Source: Pseudomonadales bacterium (GTDB taxonomy: Bacteria > Pseudomonadota > Gammaproteobacteria > Pseudomonadales > Azotimanducaceae). Taken from it: 64,000 bases of DNA. Position 1 is the stretch's first letter; each line of letters starts with the position of its first letter. Location of the stretch: positions 16,504-80,503 of the forward strand of contig JAJDVW010000037.1 of assembly GCA_022825925.1 (NCBI GenBank), given 5' to 3'. Shown here piece after piece: positions 42,719 to 52,548 of this stretch. The notes under the pieces are model-generated. The model did no database searches. It had not been told where the DNA came from and was given only the letters and a program-made list of their open reading frames with translations. A program made the translations under genes and the position numbers.

Positions 42719-43813
42719 ATGGACGAGGTGACGCCGCGATACCGCGATCTTTTCGGCGTGACCGCCCCCCCGCCTCGCCACGACGTCTCGCCTCTGCGGG
42801 AGGGATCGTTTGAACTTGACCTTGAAGCCCCCCCGCCCCCGGAGACGCCCTTCAGGCGAATCGATGACAAGGGGCACCGGCTCGGTTCGATCTCAGATTC
42901 ACTCCTCGTTTGCGGCGACGCGCAGCGCTCGCTCCGGCGGCTACCCGACGAGTCCGTGCAGACGGTGGTCACGTCTCCTCCCTATTGGTCGTTACGCGAC
43001 TACCGCGTGCCCGACCAGACGGGACGTGACGAATCTCTCCAGACCTATGTTCGGCGCATCGTCGAAGCCCTGGACGAGCTCAGGCGTGTGCTGCGCCCGG
43101 ATGGGACCGTTTGGCTGAACGTCGGGGACTCCTATACCTCCGGCAATCGTCGCTACCGAGCCCCTGACCGCAAGAACCGTGCCCGTGCGATGCACGTTCG
43201 CCCAACCACTCCGGCGGGACTGAAACCGAAGGATTTGATTGGCGTCCCCTGGCGTCTCGCCTTCGCTCTGCAGGATGCGGGCTGGTGGCTGCGCTCCGAG
43301 GTCATCTGGCACAAGCCCAACGCCCATCCCGAATCAGTGGGCGACCGCCCCACCAAGGCCCACGAAACCATCTTCCTCCTGTCGAAGGCGCAGAGCTACT
43401 ATTACGACATTGATGCGCTACGAGGCCCAAACGGTCGTCGTCTGAGAGATGTTTGGGAGATCGCAACGGAACCGCTGAAGCGCGGGGAGAGCGTCCCGGA
43501 CGATCATCCGGCAATGATGCCCTTGTCCCTGGCCCGCCGATGCGTCGCAATCACCAGCCGGCCGGACGGCGTTGTCCTCGATCCCTATGCTGGCTCCGGC
43601 ACTACCCTGCTCGCCGCGAAACAACTGGGACGTCGCTGGGTGGGAATCGAGCTCAATCCCGAGTTCGTCGACATGATCGCGCGTCGGATCGCCCTGCCAA
43701 GCTCACCGAGGCCGCTTGGATCCAAGACGCCCGCAGGGCAAGCGACCGTAGACACCACACGCTGCAACTCTTCCGAGAATATCGGCGGGCCGTGGGCGCC
43801 ATCGTCATGCTGA
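42719..43813 (+). CDS. DNA (cytosine-N4)-type methyltransferase, beta class, with an altered C-terminal tail
   Basis: Motif IV TSPPYWSLRDY comes first and the SAM motif I LDPYAGSGTTLLAA comes last, the beta-class order. SPPY favours N4-cytosine over N6-adenine. A target-recognition region lies between (GDSYTSGNRRYR ... WHKPNAHPES). ATG 42719 is chosen (364 residues); an in-frame TTG at 42551 would add 56 unlikely residues. The normal end is near NPEFVDMIARRIA. The last ~38 residues are not protein-like, while another frame is. It lies on the opposite strand between sucA and sdhB, with visibly lower GC than its neighbours. Confidence 0.85.
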   Translation: MDEVTPRYRDLFGVTAPPPRHDVSPLREGSFELDLEAPPPPETPFRRIDDKGHRLGSISDSLLVCGDAQRSLRRLPDESVQTVVTSPPYWSLRDYRVPDQTGRDESLQTYVRRIVEALDELRRVLRPDGTVWLNVGDSYTSGNRRYRAPDRKNRARAMHVRPTTPAGLKPKDLIGVPWRLAFALQDAGWWLRSEVIWHKPNAHPESVGDRPTKAHETIFLLSKAQSYYYDIDALRGPNGRRLRDVWEIATEPLKRGESVPDDHPAMMPLSLARRCVAITSRPDGVVLDPYAGSGTTLLAAKQLGRRWVGIELNPEFVDMIARRIALPSSPRPLGSKTPAGQATVDTTRCNSSENIGGPWAPSSC

Positions 43814-44064
43814 GGGCCTTTCGGGATGGCGACAACGAAACCCCGAAGCGCTACCAGTTGCTCGAAGTGCCCGTCAGCATCTTCTCGTCGATCCAGCATG
43901 CCCCACTCAGCGAGTTCAGGAATGACGCTCCCGTAATACCCTGCCGGGCGGCCGACGGCACGTTACTGGCGCGTGTTGCCCTTGATCGCTCCGACGCGAA
44001 AGTGACGGTTCGCAGCATCCGGCTGGCGTCGTGCATCCTGCATGCCGAGTGGATCCGACCGTAG
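43697..44064 (+). pseudogene. Probable 5'-truncated restriction endonuclease remnant
   Basis: From about 43697 the frame shifted relative to the methyltransferase encodes a coherent C-terminal-like sequence. It runs KLTEAAWIQDARRASD, LQLFREYRRAVGAIVMLRAF, KRYQLLEVPVSIFSSI and LDRSDAKVTVRSIRL, ending CILHAEWIRP. This resembles C-termini of type II restriction endonucleases (inference; family not identified). It has no start at its 5' end. The first in-frame ATG is 43807 (85 residues) with no Shine-Dalgarno. Likely a deletion fused the end of the methyltransferase gene to the tail of its partner. Confidence 0.5.
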
Positions 44065-44214
44065 CCAATCGCGTGCCCGCGTGACTTCACGGAGGCCGCC
44101 CGGCACCGCGTGCCCCTGGTGAAGCCACCTCTGCCGGTCGTCCAAGCCAGCGACCGTGCGAGTGCCGATCATGCGGCCACCGCGCACGCGGCAAGGCGGT
44201 CGCCGGCGCGCAGA

Positions 44215-44919
44215 TCAGGTCCCGTGGGTGACGAGCATCGCCTTGATCTTGCCGATCGCCCGGGTCGGGTTGAGGTCTCTCGGACAGACGCTGGTGCAGT
44301 TCATGATGCCGCGGCAGCGGAACACGCTGAAGGGGTCCTCGAGGTCCGAGAGGCGCTCCTCCGTCGCCGTGTCCCGGCTGTCGGCGAGGAAGCGGTACGC
44401 CTGCAGCAGGCCCGCCGGCCCGACGAACTTGTCCGGGTTCCACCAGAAGGAGGGGCAGGAGGTGGTGCAGCAGGCGCAGAGGATGCACTCGTAGAGGCCG
44501 TCGAGCTTCTCGCGGTCCTCCGGCGACTGGAGCCGTTCCTGGGCGGGCGGCGCCGCGTCGTTGATCAGCCACGGCTTCACCTTCTCGTACTGCTGGTAGA
44601 ACTGGGTCATGTCCACCACGAGGTCGCGGATCACGGGCAGTCCCGGCAGGGGACGCAGTTCGAGCTTGCCCCTCGGGGCGGCCTCGGACAGCGGCGTGAT
44701 GCACGCGAGGCCGTTCTTCCCGTTCATGTTGATGCCGTCCGAACCGCAGACCCCTTCCCGGCAGGAACGGCGGAACGACAGGCTCGGGTCCTCGGCCTTC
44801 AGCATCTCGAGGACGTCGAGCACCATCAAGTCGCTGCCCTCCGGCACTTCGACGCTCGTGTGCTGCATGTGCGGCTTGACGTCCCGGTCCGGGTCGTATC
44901 GGTAGAGGCTGACCTGCAT
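44215..44919 (-). CDS. sdhB: Succinate dehydrogenase iron-sulfur subunit
   Basis: 234 residues. [2Fe-2S] motif SCREGVCGSDGINMNGKNGLAC, then the [4Fe-4S]/[3Fe-4S] motifs CILCACCTTSCP and CRGIMNCTSVCP. Complex II electron transfer. Last gene of sdhC-D-A-B, 9 bp after sdhA. Confidence 0.97.
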   Translation of the reverse strand: MQVSLYRYDPDRDVKPHMQHTSVEVPEGSDLMVLDVLEMLKAEDPSLSFRRSCREGVCGSDGINMNGKNGLACITPLSEAAPRGKLELRPLPGLPVIRDLVVDMTQFYQQYEKVKPWLINDAAPPAQERLQSPEDREKLDGLYECILCACCTTSCPSFWWNPDKFVGPAGLLQAYRFLADSRDTATEERLSDLEDPFSVFRCRGIMNCTSVCPRDLNPTRAIGKIKAMLVTHGT

Positions 44920-44928
44920 GGGGATCTC

Positions 44929-46698
44929 CTAGTAGCTCCGTTCCGCCGGCTGGAAGGTCGGCACGGTCTTCGGCTCGAAGTTCACCGCCCGCTTGCCGAC
45001 GCGCTGCCCCTCGGCGAAGTACAGCGAGTGGCACAGCCACGCGTCGTCGTCGCGGTCCTGGTAGTCCTCACGTGCGTGCGCGCCGCGCGTCTCCTTCCTC
45101 GCCAGGGCGACGACCGCGGTCGCCTCCGCGACCTCGAGGAGGTTGTCGAGCTCGAGCGCCTCGACCCGGGCCGTGTTGAATGCCGTGCTCTTGTCGGCGA
45201 GGTGCGCGGCCCCGATCCGCTCGCGGAGGTCGGCGAGCAGCTTGCGGCCTTCCTCCATGTGGGACTCCGTGCGGAACACGCCGAAGTTGATCTGCATCAC
45301 GTTCTGCAGTTCCTTCCTGAGCGCGGCGACGCCCTCTCCGCCCGTCGACCCCTCCCAGCGCGCGAGCCGCGCCCCGGCGGCCTCCAGGTCGCTCTCGGAC
45401 GCGGCGCGGTAGCTCACCCCCTGCCGCATGACCTCCTCGATGTGCACGCCGGCGGCGCGGCCGAACACGACGAGGTCGAGCAGCGAGTTCCCGCCCAGCC
45501 GGTTCGCCCCGTGCACGGAGACGCAGGCGGCCTCGCCCACGGCGTAGAGCCCGTCCACGGCATTGTCGCCGCCCTCTCCATCCTGGGTCAGCGCCTGTCC
45601 GCTCACGCGCGTCGCGATGCCGCCCATCATGTAGTGGCAGGTCGGCACGACCGGGATGGGAGTGTGCACGGGATCGACGTGGGCGAAGGTGCGCGAGAGT
45701 TCGAGGATGCCGGGCAGGCGGCTGTTCAGGACCTCCGCGCCGAGGTGGTCGAGTTTCAGCATCAGGTGGTCGGCGTCGGGCCCGCAGCCGCGGCCCTCGA
45801 GGATCTCCAGGATCATCGAACGCGCCACCACGTCCCGGCCGGCGAGGTCCTTCGCGTTCGGCGCGTAGCGTTCCATGAACCGTTCGCCGTCCCGGTTGAC
45901 GAGGTAGCCGCCCTCGCCCCGGCACCCTTCGGTCACCAACACGCCGGCGCCGTGGATGCCCGTCGGATGGAACTGCCACATCTCGATGTCCTGCACCGGG
46001 ACGCCGGCGCGCAGGGCCATGCCGATGCCGTCGCCGGTGTTGATGTGGGCGTTCGTGGTGCTCGCATAGATCCGTCCGGCGCCGCCCGTCGCGAGCACCG
46101 TGGCGCGCGACTGCACGAAGACCGTCTCCCCCGTCTCGATGCCGATGGCGATGACGCCGACGACCGCGCCGTCCGCGTTCGTGACGAGGTCCACGGCGAA
46201 CCACTCCGACAGGAAGACGGTCCCGGCGCGCAGGTTCGACTGGTAGAGCGTGTGCAGCAGCGCGTGGCCCGTCCGGTCCGCCGCCGCGCACGTGCGGGCC
46301 GCCTGCCCGCCGCGCCCGTAGTCCTTGGACTGGCCGCCGAAGGGCCGCTGGTAGATGCGGCCGTCCTCGTTGCGCGAGAACGGCAGGCCCATGTGCTCGA
46401 GTTCGTAGACCGCCTGGGGCCCGGTCGAGCACATGAACTCGATCGCGTCCTGGTCGCCGATGTAGTCCGATCCCTTGACGGTGTCGTACATGTGCCAGCG
46501 CCAGTCATCGTCCGGGTCCTCGCTGCCGATGGCGCAGGTGATGCCGCCCTGCGCGGATACCGTGTGCGAACGCGTCGGGAAGACCTTCGAGAGCACCGCC
46601 GTGCGCAGGCCCGACTGCGCGAGCTGCAGCCCCGCGCGCATGCCGGCGCCGCCGCCGCCGACAATGACGCCGTCGAACTCCATCGTGCGCATGGCCAT
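44929..46698 (-). CDS. sdhA: Succinate dehydrogenase flavoprotein subunit
   Basis: 589 residues. FAD dinucleotide fold [21 protein letters not shown], the covalent-FAD His in [13 protein letters not shown], and the active-site region [24 protein letters not shown] 46698 overlaps the sdhD stop by one base. Confidence 0.97.
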   Translation of the reverse strand: MAMRTMEFDGVIVGGGGAGMRAGLQLAQSGLRTAVLSKVFPTRSHTVSAQGGITCAIGSEDPDDDWRWHMYDTVKGSDYIGDQDAIEFMCSTGPQAVYELEHMGLPFSRNEDGRIYQRPFGGQSKDYGRGGQAARTCAAADRTGHALLHTLYQSNLRAGTVFLSEWFAVDLVTNADGAVVGVIAIGIETGETVFVQSRATVLATGGAGRIYASTTNAHINTGDGIGMALRAGVPVQDIEMWQFHPTGIHGAGVLVTEGCRGEGGYLVNRDGERFMERYAPNAKDLAGRDVVARSMILEILEGRGCGPDADHLMLKLDHLGAEVLNSRLPGILELSRTFAHVDPVHTPIPVVPTCHYMMGGIATRVSGQALTQDGEGGDNAVDGLYAVGEAACVSVHGANRLGGNSLLDLVVFGRAAGVHIEEVMRQGVSYRAASESDLEAAGARLARWEGSTGGEGVAALRKELQNVMQINFGVFRTESHMEEGRKLLADLRERIGAAHLADKSTAFNTARVEALELDNLLEVAEATAVVALARKETRGAHAREDYQDRDDDAWLCHSLYFAEGQRVGKRAVNFEPKTVPTFQPAERSY

Positions 46699-47069
46699 CA
46701 GGAGGCGCCCCAGATGACCGACAGGGCCCAGATCAGGTACAGGAACAGGAGCGCCGCCGTCGCGCCCTGGTAGGCCAGCCGCACCACCGTCGAGGCGCGC
46801 CCGAAGTAATGCGGCCGGAGGTAGTCGGTCCCCACCGTCCACATGCCGATCCAGGCGTGCGCCACCAGGGCGCCCACGGAAAGCGTCGCGAAGACGACCA
46901 TCGGCGTCGACGAGAACCAGGCCGCGAACGCCGCGTGGCCGCCCTCCGGGTTGACCGCGAACCAGCCGCCCACGCACAGCCCGAACGCGCCGAGCACCAC
47001 GGCGGACACGCGCTGCAGGACGAAGTCGGACAGCCCGCTGCGCCCGAAGCTCGTGACGTTCGTTACCAC
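46698..47069 (-). CDS. sdhD: Succinate dehydrogenase membrane anchor subunit
   Basis: 123 residues with three hydrophobic helices ([55 protein letters not shown]). The [19 protein letters not shown] motif carries the likely haem/quinone residues. GTG 47069 overlaps the sdhC stop. Confidence 0.9.
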   Translation of the reverse strand: MVTNVTSFGRSGLSDFVLQRVSAVVLGAFGLCVGGWFAVNPEGGHAAFAAWFSSTPMVVFATLSVGALVAHAWIGMWTVGTDYLRPHYFGRASTVVRLAYQGATAALLFLYLIWALSVIWGAS

Positions 47070-47434
47070 AGCCAGACTCCCGTCGCCGCGGCCGCGAGGA
47101 ACGAGAGGCCCAGGGTCGTCCAGGCGCCGCGCCGCGCGCCGGCGAGGGAGTCGCCCACGTGGAAGTCGAGGAGCAGGTGGCGGATTCCGGCGATGAAGTG
47201 GTAGGCGAGCGCCGCCAGTGTGACCCAGAGGGCGAACTTGCCGAGCCCCGTTTCGATGAGCGCCGCAGCCTGGGCATAGCCCGCCTCGGAGTCGAGCGCG
47301 AGGTCCAGGAGATAGAGCAGGTACGCCGTGCCGGCGAACAGGGCGGCCCCGGTGATACGGTGCGTGATGGATGCCACGGCCGTTACCGGAAGATAGCTCG
47401 TCGGTGCGATTTCGACGGGGCGTTCCGAGGTCAT
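47063..47434 (-). CDS. sdhC: Succinate dehydrogenase cytochrome b556 subunit
   Basis: 123 residues. Family motif [21 protein letters not shown] and the haem-ligand region [14 protein letters not shown], with three membrane helices. ATG 47434 gives [12 protein letters not shown]; the longer frame is unsupported. First gene of sdhCDAB, divergent from gltA. Confidence 0.94.
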   Translation of the reverse strand: MTSERPVEIAPTSYLPVTAVASITHRITGAALFAGTAYLLYLLDLALDSEAGYAQAAALIETGLGKFALWVTLAALAYHFIAGIRHLLLDFHVGDSLAGARRGAWTTLGLSFLAAAATGVWLW

Positions 47435-47463
47435 CTGCCCGCTGGGTCCGTGATACGGCGGCG

Positions 47464-47492
47464 ATGGTATGCGACGCCCGAGCGGCTGACAA
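47464..47492 (-). promoter_or_regulatory. Candidate sdhCDAB promoter
   Basis: Minus-strand TTGTCA (47492-47487), 17 bp, TACCAT (47469-47464), 30 bp upstream of sdhC. The match is 5/6 and 4/6. Confidence 0.45.
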
Positions 47493-47542
47493 ACGCGCCT
47501 CCGGGCACGGGCCTCGGGGCGAGGACAGGGGCGGCGGCCGGT

Positions 47543-47572
47543 TTGACAACCGCGCGCGGCAGCCGAGAGAAT
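47543..47572 (+). promoter_or_regulatory. Candidate gltA promoter
   Basis: TTGACA (47543-47548), 18 bp, GAGAAT (47567-47572). Perfect -35, moderate -10, placing a start about 145 nt upstream of gltA. Confidence 0.5.
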
Positions 47573-47723
47573 CACCGGTTGTCCAGTCTCCCTGACCGCG
47601 GCGAGGGCTGCCGTCGGACCGGGTGTCGAGAAGCGCCGGTCGTGGGTGGTTTACGCGTTTCGGGAGGCCGCGTCCGCAGGCCGGGCGCGCGAGTTCTGTG
47701 CAGACCAGCCGGGAGGGCATGGC

Positions 47724-49010
47724 ATGGCCGAACGCTCCGCGAGCCTCACGATCAATGCGGAGGCGCCGATCGAGCTCCCCGTGTATCCCGCGAGCGTCGG
47801 CCCCGCCGTCCTCGACGTCGGCGCGCTCACCCGGCAGGGCTACTTCACCTACGACCCCGGATTCGTCTCCACCGCCTCGTGCGACTCCGCGATCACCTAC
47901 ATCGACGGCGACGAGGGCATCCTGCTGCACCGCGGCTACCCCATCGAACAGCTCGCCGAACAGTCCGGCCATCTCGAACTCTGCTACCTGCTGCTCCACG
48001 ACCGGCTCCCGCGGCCGGCCGAGCTGCGGGACTTCGTCGACTCGATCAAGCGCCACGCCGCGGTGGACGAGCAGGCCCTCAACTTCTACACGGGATTCCG
48101 GCGGGACGCGCATCCGATGTCGATCATGTGCGCCGTCACCGCCGGCCTTGCGGCGCTGTACCACGACGCGTTCGACGCGGACGACGAGGGATACCGGGTG
48201 GACACGGCGCACCGGCTCATCGCCAAGATGCCGACCCTCGCCGCGATGACCTACCGGCACTCCCGGGGCGAGCCGTTCGTGCCGCCGCGCGAAGACCTCG
48301 ACTACGCGGAGAACTTCCTGCACATGATGTTCGCGCCGGCCGGCGGGGACTACGAGGTGAACCCGGTCCTGGCGCGCGCCTTCGACCGGATCTTCCTGCT
48401 GCACGCGGACCACGAGCAGAACGCGTCGACTTCGACGGTGCGGATGGCGGGTTCGACGGGAGCCAACCCGTTCGCCTGCATCGCCGCGGGAATCGCCGCC
48501 CTGTGGGGCCCCGCGCACGGCGGCGCCAACGAGGCCGTGCTCAACATGCTGGCCGAGATCGGCTCGCCGGACAACATCCCCAAGTACATCAAGCGCGCCA
48601 AGGACCGCGACGACCCCTTCCGGGTCATGGGGTTCGGCCACCGCGTCTACAAGAACTACGACCCGCGCGCCAAGGTGATGCAGGACACCTGCCGGGAAGT
48701 GCTCGCCGAACTCGGCGTCGACCACGACCCCACCCTGCAGATGGCCCAGGAACTCGAGCGCATCGCCCTGGAGGACGAGTTCTTCGTCGAGCGCCGGCTC
48801 TATCCGAACGTCGACTTCTACTCAGGCATCATCCTGAAGGCCATCGGCATCCCCGTGGAGATGTTCACCGTCATCTTCGTCACCGGCCGCACACCCGGCT
48901 GGATCGCCCACTGGAAGGAGATGGTGAGCGCCCCGTACAAGATCGGGCGTCCGCGGCAGCTCTACACCGGCGAGGACCGACGCGACTACGTGCCGATCGA
49001 CCGGCGCTGA
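47724..49010 (+). CDS. gltA: Citrate synthase
   Basis: 428 residues, type II (NADH-sensitive hexamer class by length). Catalytic residues: His in [13 protein letters not shown], His in [15 protein letters not shown], Asp in [14 protein letters not shown] 47724 has GGGAGG upstream; a longer in-frame start is unsupported. It is divergent from sdhC, as in many gammaproteobacteria. Confidence 0.97.
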   Translation: MAERSASLTINAEAPIELPVYPASVGPAVLDVGALTRQGYFTYDPGFVSTASCDSAITYIDGDEGILLHRGYPIEQLAEQSGHLELCYLLLHDRLPRPAELRDFVDSIKRHAAVDEQALNFYTGFRRDAHPMSIMCAVTAGLAALYHDAFDADDEGYRVDTAHRLIAKMPTLAAMTYRHSRGEPFVPPREDLDYAENFLHMMFAPAGGDYEVNPVLARAFDRIFLLHADHEQNASTSTVRMAGSTGANPFACIAAGIAALWGPAHGGANEAVLNMLAEIGSPDNIPKYIKRAKDRDDPFRVMGFGHRVYKNYDPRAKVMQDTCREVLAELGVDHDPTLQMAQELERIALEDEFFVERRLYPNVDFYSGIILKAIGIPVEMFTVIFVTGRTPGWIAHWKEMVSAPYKIGRPRQLYTGEDRRDYVPIDRR

Positions 49011-49121
49011 CCGGAGCGCGGCTCCGCACGCGCGGCGGATCGCCCGGCGACCATCCCGGAGGAGTTGACGGGTTCGCCACGACGGCGAGAATACGTGGAG
49101 GAGAAACGGGAGGCCAAGGGA

Positions 49122-49319
49122 ATGGCGACTGCGACCCCTCCAGGCGATCTGGAACCGCGCCTTCGGGAAGTCGAGATCAGCGGAGCGCGAATCGACGAGA
49201 GATTGAAGACCCTGGCGACGCGCGAGGACGTAGCGTCGGTCAAGGTCTGGTTCGTGGTGACGTCCGTCGCCCTGGTGGCGCTGGTCGCCACCGTCGCCGG
49301 CGCGATCGTCGCCGGTTGA
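49122..49319 (+). CDS. Small coiled-coil protein with C-terminal membrane helix
   Basis: 65 residues. An amphipathic helix (LEPRLREVEISGARIDERLKTL) is followed by ATREDVASVKVWF and one C-terminal hydrophobic segment (VVTSVALVALVATVAGAIVAG, residues ~45-65). ATG 49122 follows ACGGGAGG with good spacing. Tail-anchored topology is likely. I do not recognise a named family. It lies between gltA and a convergent dehydrogenase. Confidence 0.65.
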   Translation: MATATPPGDLEPRLREVEISGARIDERLKTLATREDVASVKVWFVVTSVALVALVATVAGAIVAG

Positions 49320-49339
49320 CGCCCCGGCATGAGGGGGCG

Positions 49340-50227
49340 CTACGACTCCTCGACCCTGCGCAGGCGCTCGATGAGACTCGAGGTGTCCCAGCGGGAACCG
49401 CCCAGCGCGGCGACGTCCGCGTAGAACTGGTCCACCAGCGCGGTGAGCGGCATCCGCGCGCCGAGGCGGCGCGCGGCCTGCAGGGTCATGTCGAGATCCT
49501 TCTGCATCCACTGGACGGCGAAGCCGAACTCGAACTCCCGCCGCGCCATGGTCCCCGCGCGGTTGTCCATCTGCCACGATTGCGCGGCGCCCTTGCCGAT
49601 GACGTCGACCACCGCGTCCACGTCCAAGCCGGCCTTCTCCGCGAAGTGCAGCCCCTCCGAGAGTCCCTGCAGGATGCCCGCGATGCACACCTGGTTGACC
49701 ATCTTGGTGAGTTGTCCGGCGCCGGCGGCGCCCATGAGGCGCACGGCGCGGGCGTAGCAGTCCATGACCGGCTCCGCCGCGGCGAACGTCTCTTCGTCGC
49801 CCCCGACCATGATGGTGAGTTGGCCGTTCTCCGCGCCGGCCTGGCCGCCGCTCACGGGCGCGTCGAGGAAACCGACGCCCTGCGCGGCCCCGGCCGCCGC
49901 CAGCTCCCGCGCTAGATCCGCCGAGGCGGTCGTGTGGTCGACCAGCACCGCACCTGCGGACATGCCCGCCAGCGCGCCGTCGGCCCCGAGCATGACGCTG
50001 CGCACGTCGGCGTCGTTGCCGACACAGACGAACACGAAGTCTGCGCCGGCCGCCGCCCGCGCGGGGGTGGACGCCGTCTCGCCCCCGTGTTCCACCGCCC
50101 AGGACTCCGCCCTGGCGGTGGTGCGGTTGTAGACGCACACGCGGTGGCCGGCGCCCGCCAGGTGCCCCGCCATCGGGTAGCCCATGACCCCGAGTCCCAC
50201 GAAGGCCACGTTCCTGCGATCGTTCAT
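49340..50227 (-). CDS. 3-hydroxyisobutyrate dehydrogenase-family NAD(P) oxidoreductase
   Basis: 295 residues of the beta-hydroxyacid dehydrogenase family. N-terminal AFVGLGVMGYPMAGHLAGAGH (dinucleotide fold), substrate motif LDAPVSGGQAGAENGQLTIMVGG, and the catalytic Lys in GQLTKMVNQVCIAG. It could act on 3-hydroxyisobutyrate, tartronate semialdehyde or related acids; the sequence does not decide. ATG 50227 gives MNDRRNVAFVG. Convergent with the 65-residue gene. Confidence 0.88.
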   Translation of the reverse strand: MNDRRNVAFVGLGVMGYPMAGHLAGAGHRVCVYNRTTARAESWAVEHGGETASTPARAAAGADFVFVCVGNDADVRSVMLGADGALAGMSAGAVLVDHTTASADLARELAAAGAAQGVGFLDAPVSGGQAGAENGQLTIMVGGDEETFAAAEPVMDCYARAVRLMGAAGAGQLTKMVNQVCIAGILQGLSEGLHFAEKAGLDVDAVVDVIGKGAAQSWQMDNRAGTMARREFEFGFAVQWMQKDLDMTLQAARRLGARMPLTALVDQFYADVAALGGSRWDTSSLIERLRRVEES

Positions 50228-50447
50228 GACGAGTGTCCCTGCGATTGGCTGTGAACCGCGGTCTGCACCGGGGCGCGCGCCGGTCGGCAGACCAACCTGC
50301 ACGGGCGCGGCTTATACCACGCCCGCCGGGCCGCGCGACCCTCTGCGTTGGACAACGCCAGGACAACGCCGGGGCTTGCACGGTCCCGCCCCGGGCATTC
50401 ATGATCCGGTCCGAGCCGCGCCGACCCGAAAGACAGGAGAACGCGTC

Positions 50448-51176
50448 ATGCCGAGCATGCGGATCTTCGCCTACGCCATCGTCGCCGCGTGCCTGTGCAC
50501 CACGACCGTGCGTGCGCAGTCCATGGAGGATGCGCGTGCGGCCCATGCCGAAGGCGACTTCGTCCGAGCCTCCGAAGTCGCGGCCGCCGTCGGAACCTCC
50601 GAAGGGCTCGCCTTCGCCGCGGAGACGCTGGCGATCCACGGCTTCCATTTGGCCGAAGAAGCGGACCGTCAGGCCCTGTTCGAGCGCGCGCAGGCGTTCG
50701 CCGACGAAGCGATCGCCCTGGACGACGCCAATGCCGAGGCCTATCTGCAGCGCTCCCACGCCATGGGCCGCTACGCCCAGACCCTCGGCAAGGGGATGAA
50801 GGCCCTGGGGCTCGCCACGCCGGTGCGCGAAGCCATGGAGCGCGCGGTCGCGCTCGCCCCGGATCTCGGACGCGCCCATCTCAGCCTCGCCTCCTGGCAC
50901 GCGGAAGCGAGCCGCAACCTGGCCGCACGGATGATGACCGGGGGTTCGAAGAAGAAGGCCGCCGAGCACTTCGAGCGGGCCTACGCGCTGGCGCCGGACG
51001 ACAAGGCCGTGCAGGTCGAGTACGCCAAGGGGCTCCTCGCCCTCAACAAGCGGCGCAACCGGGACCGGGCACGGGAGCTCTTCACGGAGGCTGCCGAGAC
51101 GCCGCCGCGGGACGCCTACGAGGGCATCCTGGCCGAGGAGGCTCGCGAACAACTGGCCGCCTTGGACGGTTCCTGA
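50448..51176 (+). CDS. Exported TPR-like protein
   Basis: 242 residues. A signal peptide (MPSMRIFAYAIVAACLCTTTVRA, cleavage likely before QS) is followed by helical repeats of TPR type (e.g. AEAYLQRSHAMGRYAQTLG, AAEHFERAYALAPDDKAVQV). AGGAG precedes ATG 50448. It ends 4 bp before selA and is probably cotranscribed, though no known selenium role is evident. Confidence 0.75.
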   Translation: MPSMRIFAYAIVAACLCTTTVRAQSMEDARAAHAEGDFVRASEVAAAVGTSEGLAFAAETLAIHGFHLAEEADRQALFERAQAFADEAIALDDANAEAYLQRSHAMGRYAQTLGKGMKALGLATPVREAMERAVALAPDLGRAHLSLASWHAEASRNLAARMMTGGSKKKAAEHFERAYALAPDDKAVQVEYAKGLLALNKRRNRDRARELFTEAAETPPRDAYEGILAEEAREQLAALDGS

Positions 51177-51180
51177 CGCG

Positions 51181-52548
51181 ATGTCCCGCCGGGCCCTGCC
51201 GAGCGTCGACGCCGTGCTGCAGCACGCGGCCCTGGCGGAGACCGTCGCCCGGCACGGCCTGGCCACCGTCAAGGACGCGGTACGCCGGCTGCAGGCCGAG
51301 GCGCGGACCGGGGAGGTTCCGGACTGGGGCACGGACGCCGCGCGCTACGCCGAACCGGTGGAAGCCTGGCTCGCGCGCCACGTCGGCCATGGCTACCGGC
51401 GCGTCTTCAACCTGACCGGGACGATCGTCCACACCAATCTCGGCCGGGCCGTACTCTCGCCGGAACTCATGCAAGCAGCCGTCGACGCGGCCACGGCCCC
51501 CGTCACCCTCGAGTACGACCTCGGGACCGGCCGGCGCGGCGACCGGGAAGGCATCGTCCGGCATCGACTCGAGCTCCTGACCGGCGCCGAGGCGGCCACG
51601 GTCGTCAACAACAACGCCGCCGCCGTGCTGCTCGTGCTCAACACGCTGGCCCTCGGACGCTCCGTACCCGTATCCCGCGGGGAACTCATCGAGATCGGCG
51701 GCAGCTTCCGCATCCCGGACATCATGGCGCGCTCGGGCTGCCGGCTGGCCGAGGTGGGCACCACCAACCGCACGCACCCGGCCGACTTCGAGGCCGCGGT
51801 GGACGACACGACCGCCCTCCTCCTCAAGGTGCACCCGAGCAACTACCGCGTCGAGGGCTTCACCCGCACGGTCGCAACCGCAGAACTCGCGAAGATCGGA
51901 CGACGGCACGAGATTCCGCTGTGCGTGGACCTCGGCAGCGGCACGCTCGTCGACCTCACGCGTTTCGGACTCCCGCACGAACCGACGCCGCGCGAGACCC
52001 TCGCCGACGGCGCCGACCTCGTCACGTTCTCCGGCGACAAGCTGCTCGGCGGCATCCAGGCCGGCGTCGTGGTCGGACGCGCCGACCTCGTCGCCCGGCT
52101 CGACGCCAACCCGCTGAAGCGCGCCCTGCGCCTGGACAAGGTGACCCTCGCCCTGCTCGACGCGACGCTACGCGCCTACGAGGACGAATCCTCGGTCGTT
52201 GCGCGGATCCCGCTGCTGCGGACGCTGACGACGCCGCTGGAGACGTTGGAAGCCCGAGCAACCGAGGTCGCGGGGGTGCTCGGGCCGCTGCTCGGCGAGG
52301 CCTTCGCGGTCGCCGTCGAAGATGCCTCCGGGCAGCTCGGCAGCGGCGCCCTGCCCGACCAGGTGCTGCCGAGCCGCGCCGCGGCGGTGTCGGCGGACAG
52401 CGGCAAGGCCCTCATCGGACTGGCCACCCGCCTCCGCCGGCTGCCGGTCCCCGTTATCGGGCGCGTGTCGGACGGTCGGCTCTGGCTCGACATGCGCGGC
52501 GCCGAACCCCTGCCCGAACTGCTCGACAACCTGCGCAAGCTCGCATGA
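51181..52548 (+). CDS. selA: L-seryl-tRNA(Sec) selenium transferase
   Basis: 455 residues. PLP enzyme converting Ser-tRNA(Sec) to Sec-tRNA(Sec). N-terminal SelA domain (LPSVDAVLQHAALAETVARHG), then RVFNLTGTIVHTNLGRAVLS, and the PLP lysine in LVTFSGDKLLGGIQAGVVVG. The stop overlaps the selB ATG (ATGA). It forms a complete cluster with selB and tRNA-Sec. Confidence 0.96.
   Translation: MSRRALPSVDAVLQHAALAETVARHGLATVKDAVRRLQAEARTGEVPDWGTDAARYAEPVEAWLARHVGHGYRRVFNLTGTIVHTNLGRAVLSPELMQAAVDAATAPVTLEYDLGTGRRGDREGIVRHRLELLTGAEAATVVNNNAAAVLLVLNTLALGRSVPVSRGELIEIGGSFRIPDIMARSGCRLAEVGTTNRTHPADFEAAVDDTTALLLKVHPSNYRVEGFTRTVATAELAKIGRRHEIPLCVDLGSGTLVDLTRFGLPHEPTPRETLADGADLVTFSGDKLLGGIQAGVVVGRADLVARLDANPLKRALRLDKVTLALLDATLRAYEDESSVVARIPLLRTLTTPLETLEARATEVAGVLGPLLGEAFAVAVEDASGQLGSGALPDQVLPSRAAAVSADSGKALIGLATRLRRLPVPVIGRVSDGRLWLDMRGAEPLPELLDNLRKLA

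Noticed and set aside
49320..49340. Operon of the 65-residue membrane protein with the dehydrogenase
   Set aside because: The two genes converge, so they cannot share a transcript.
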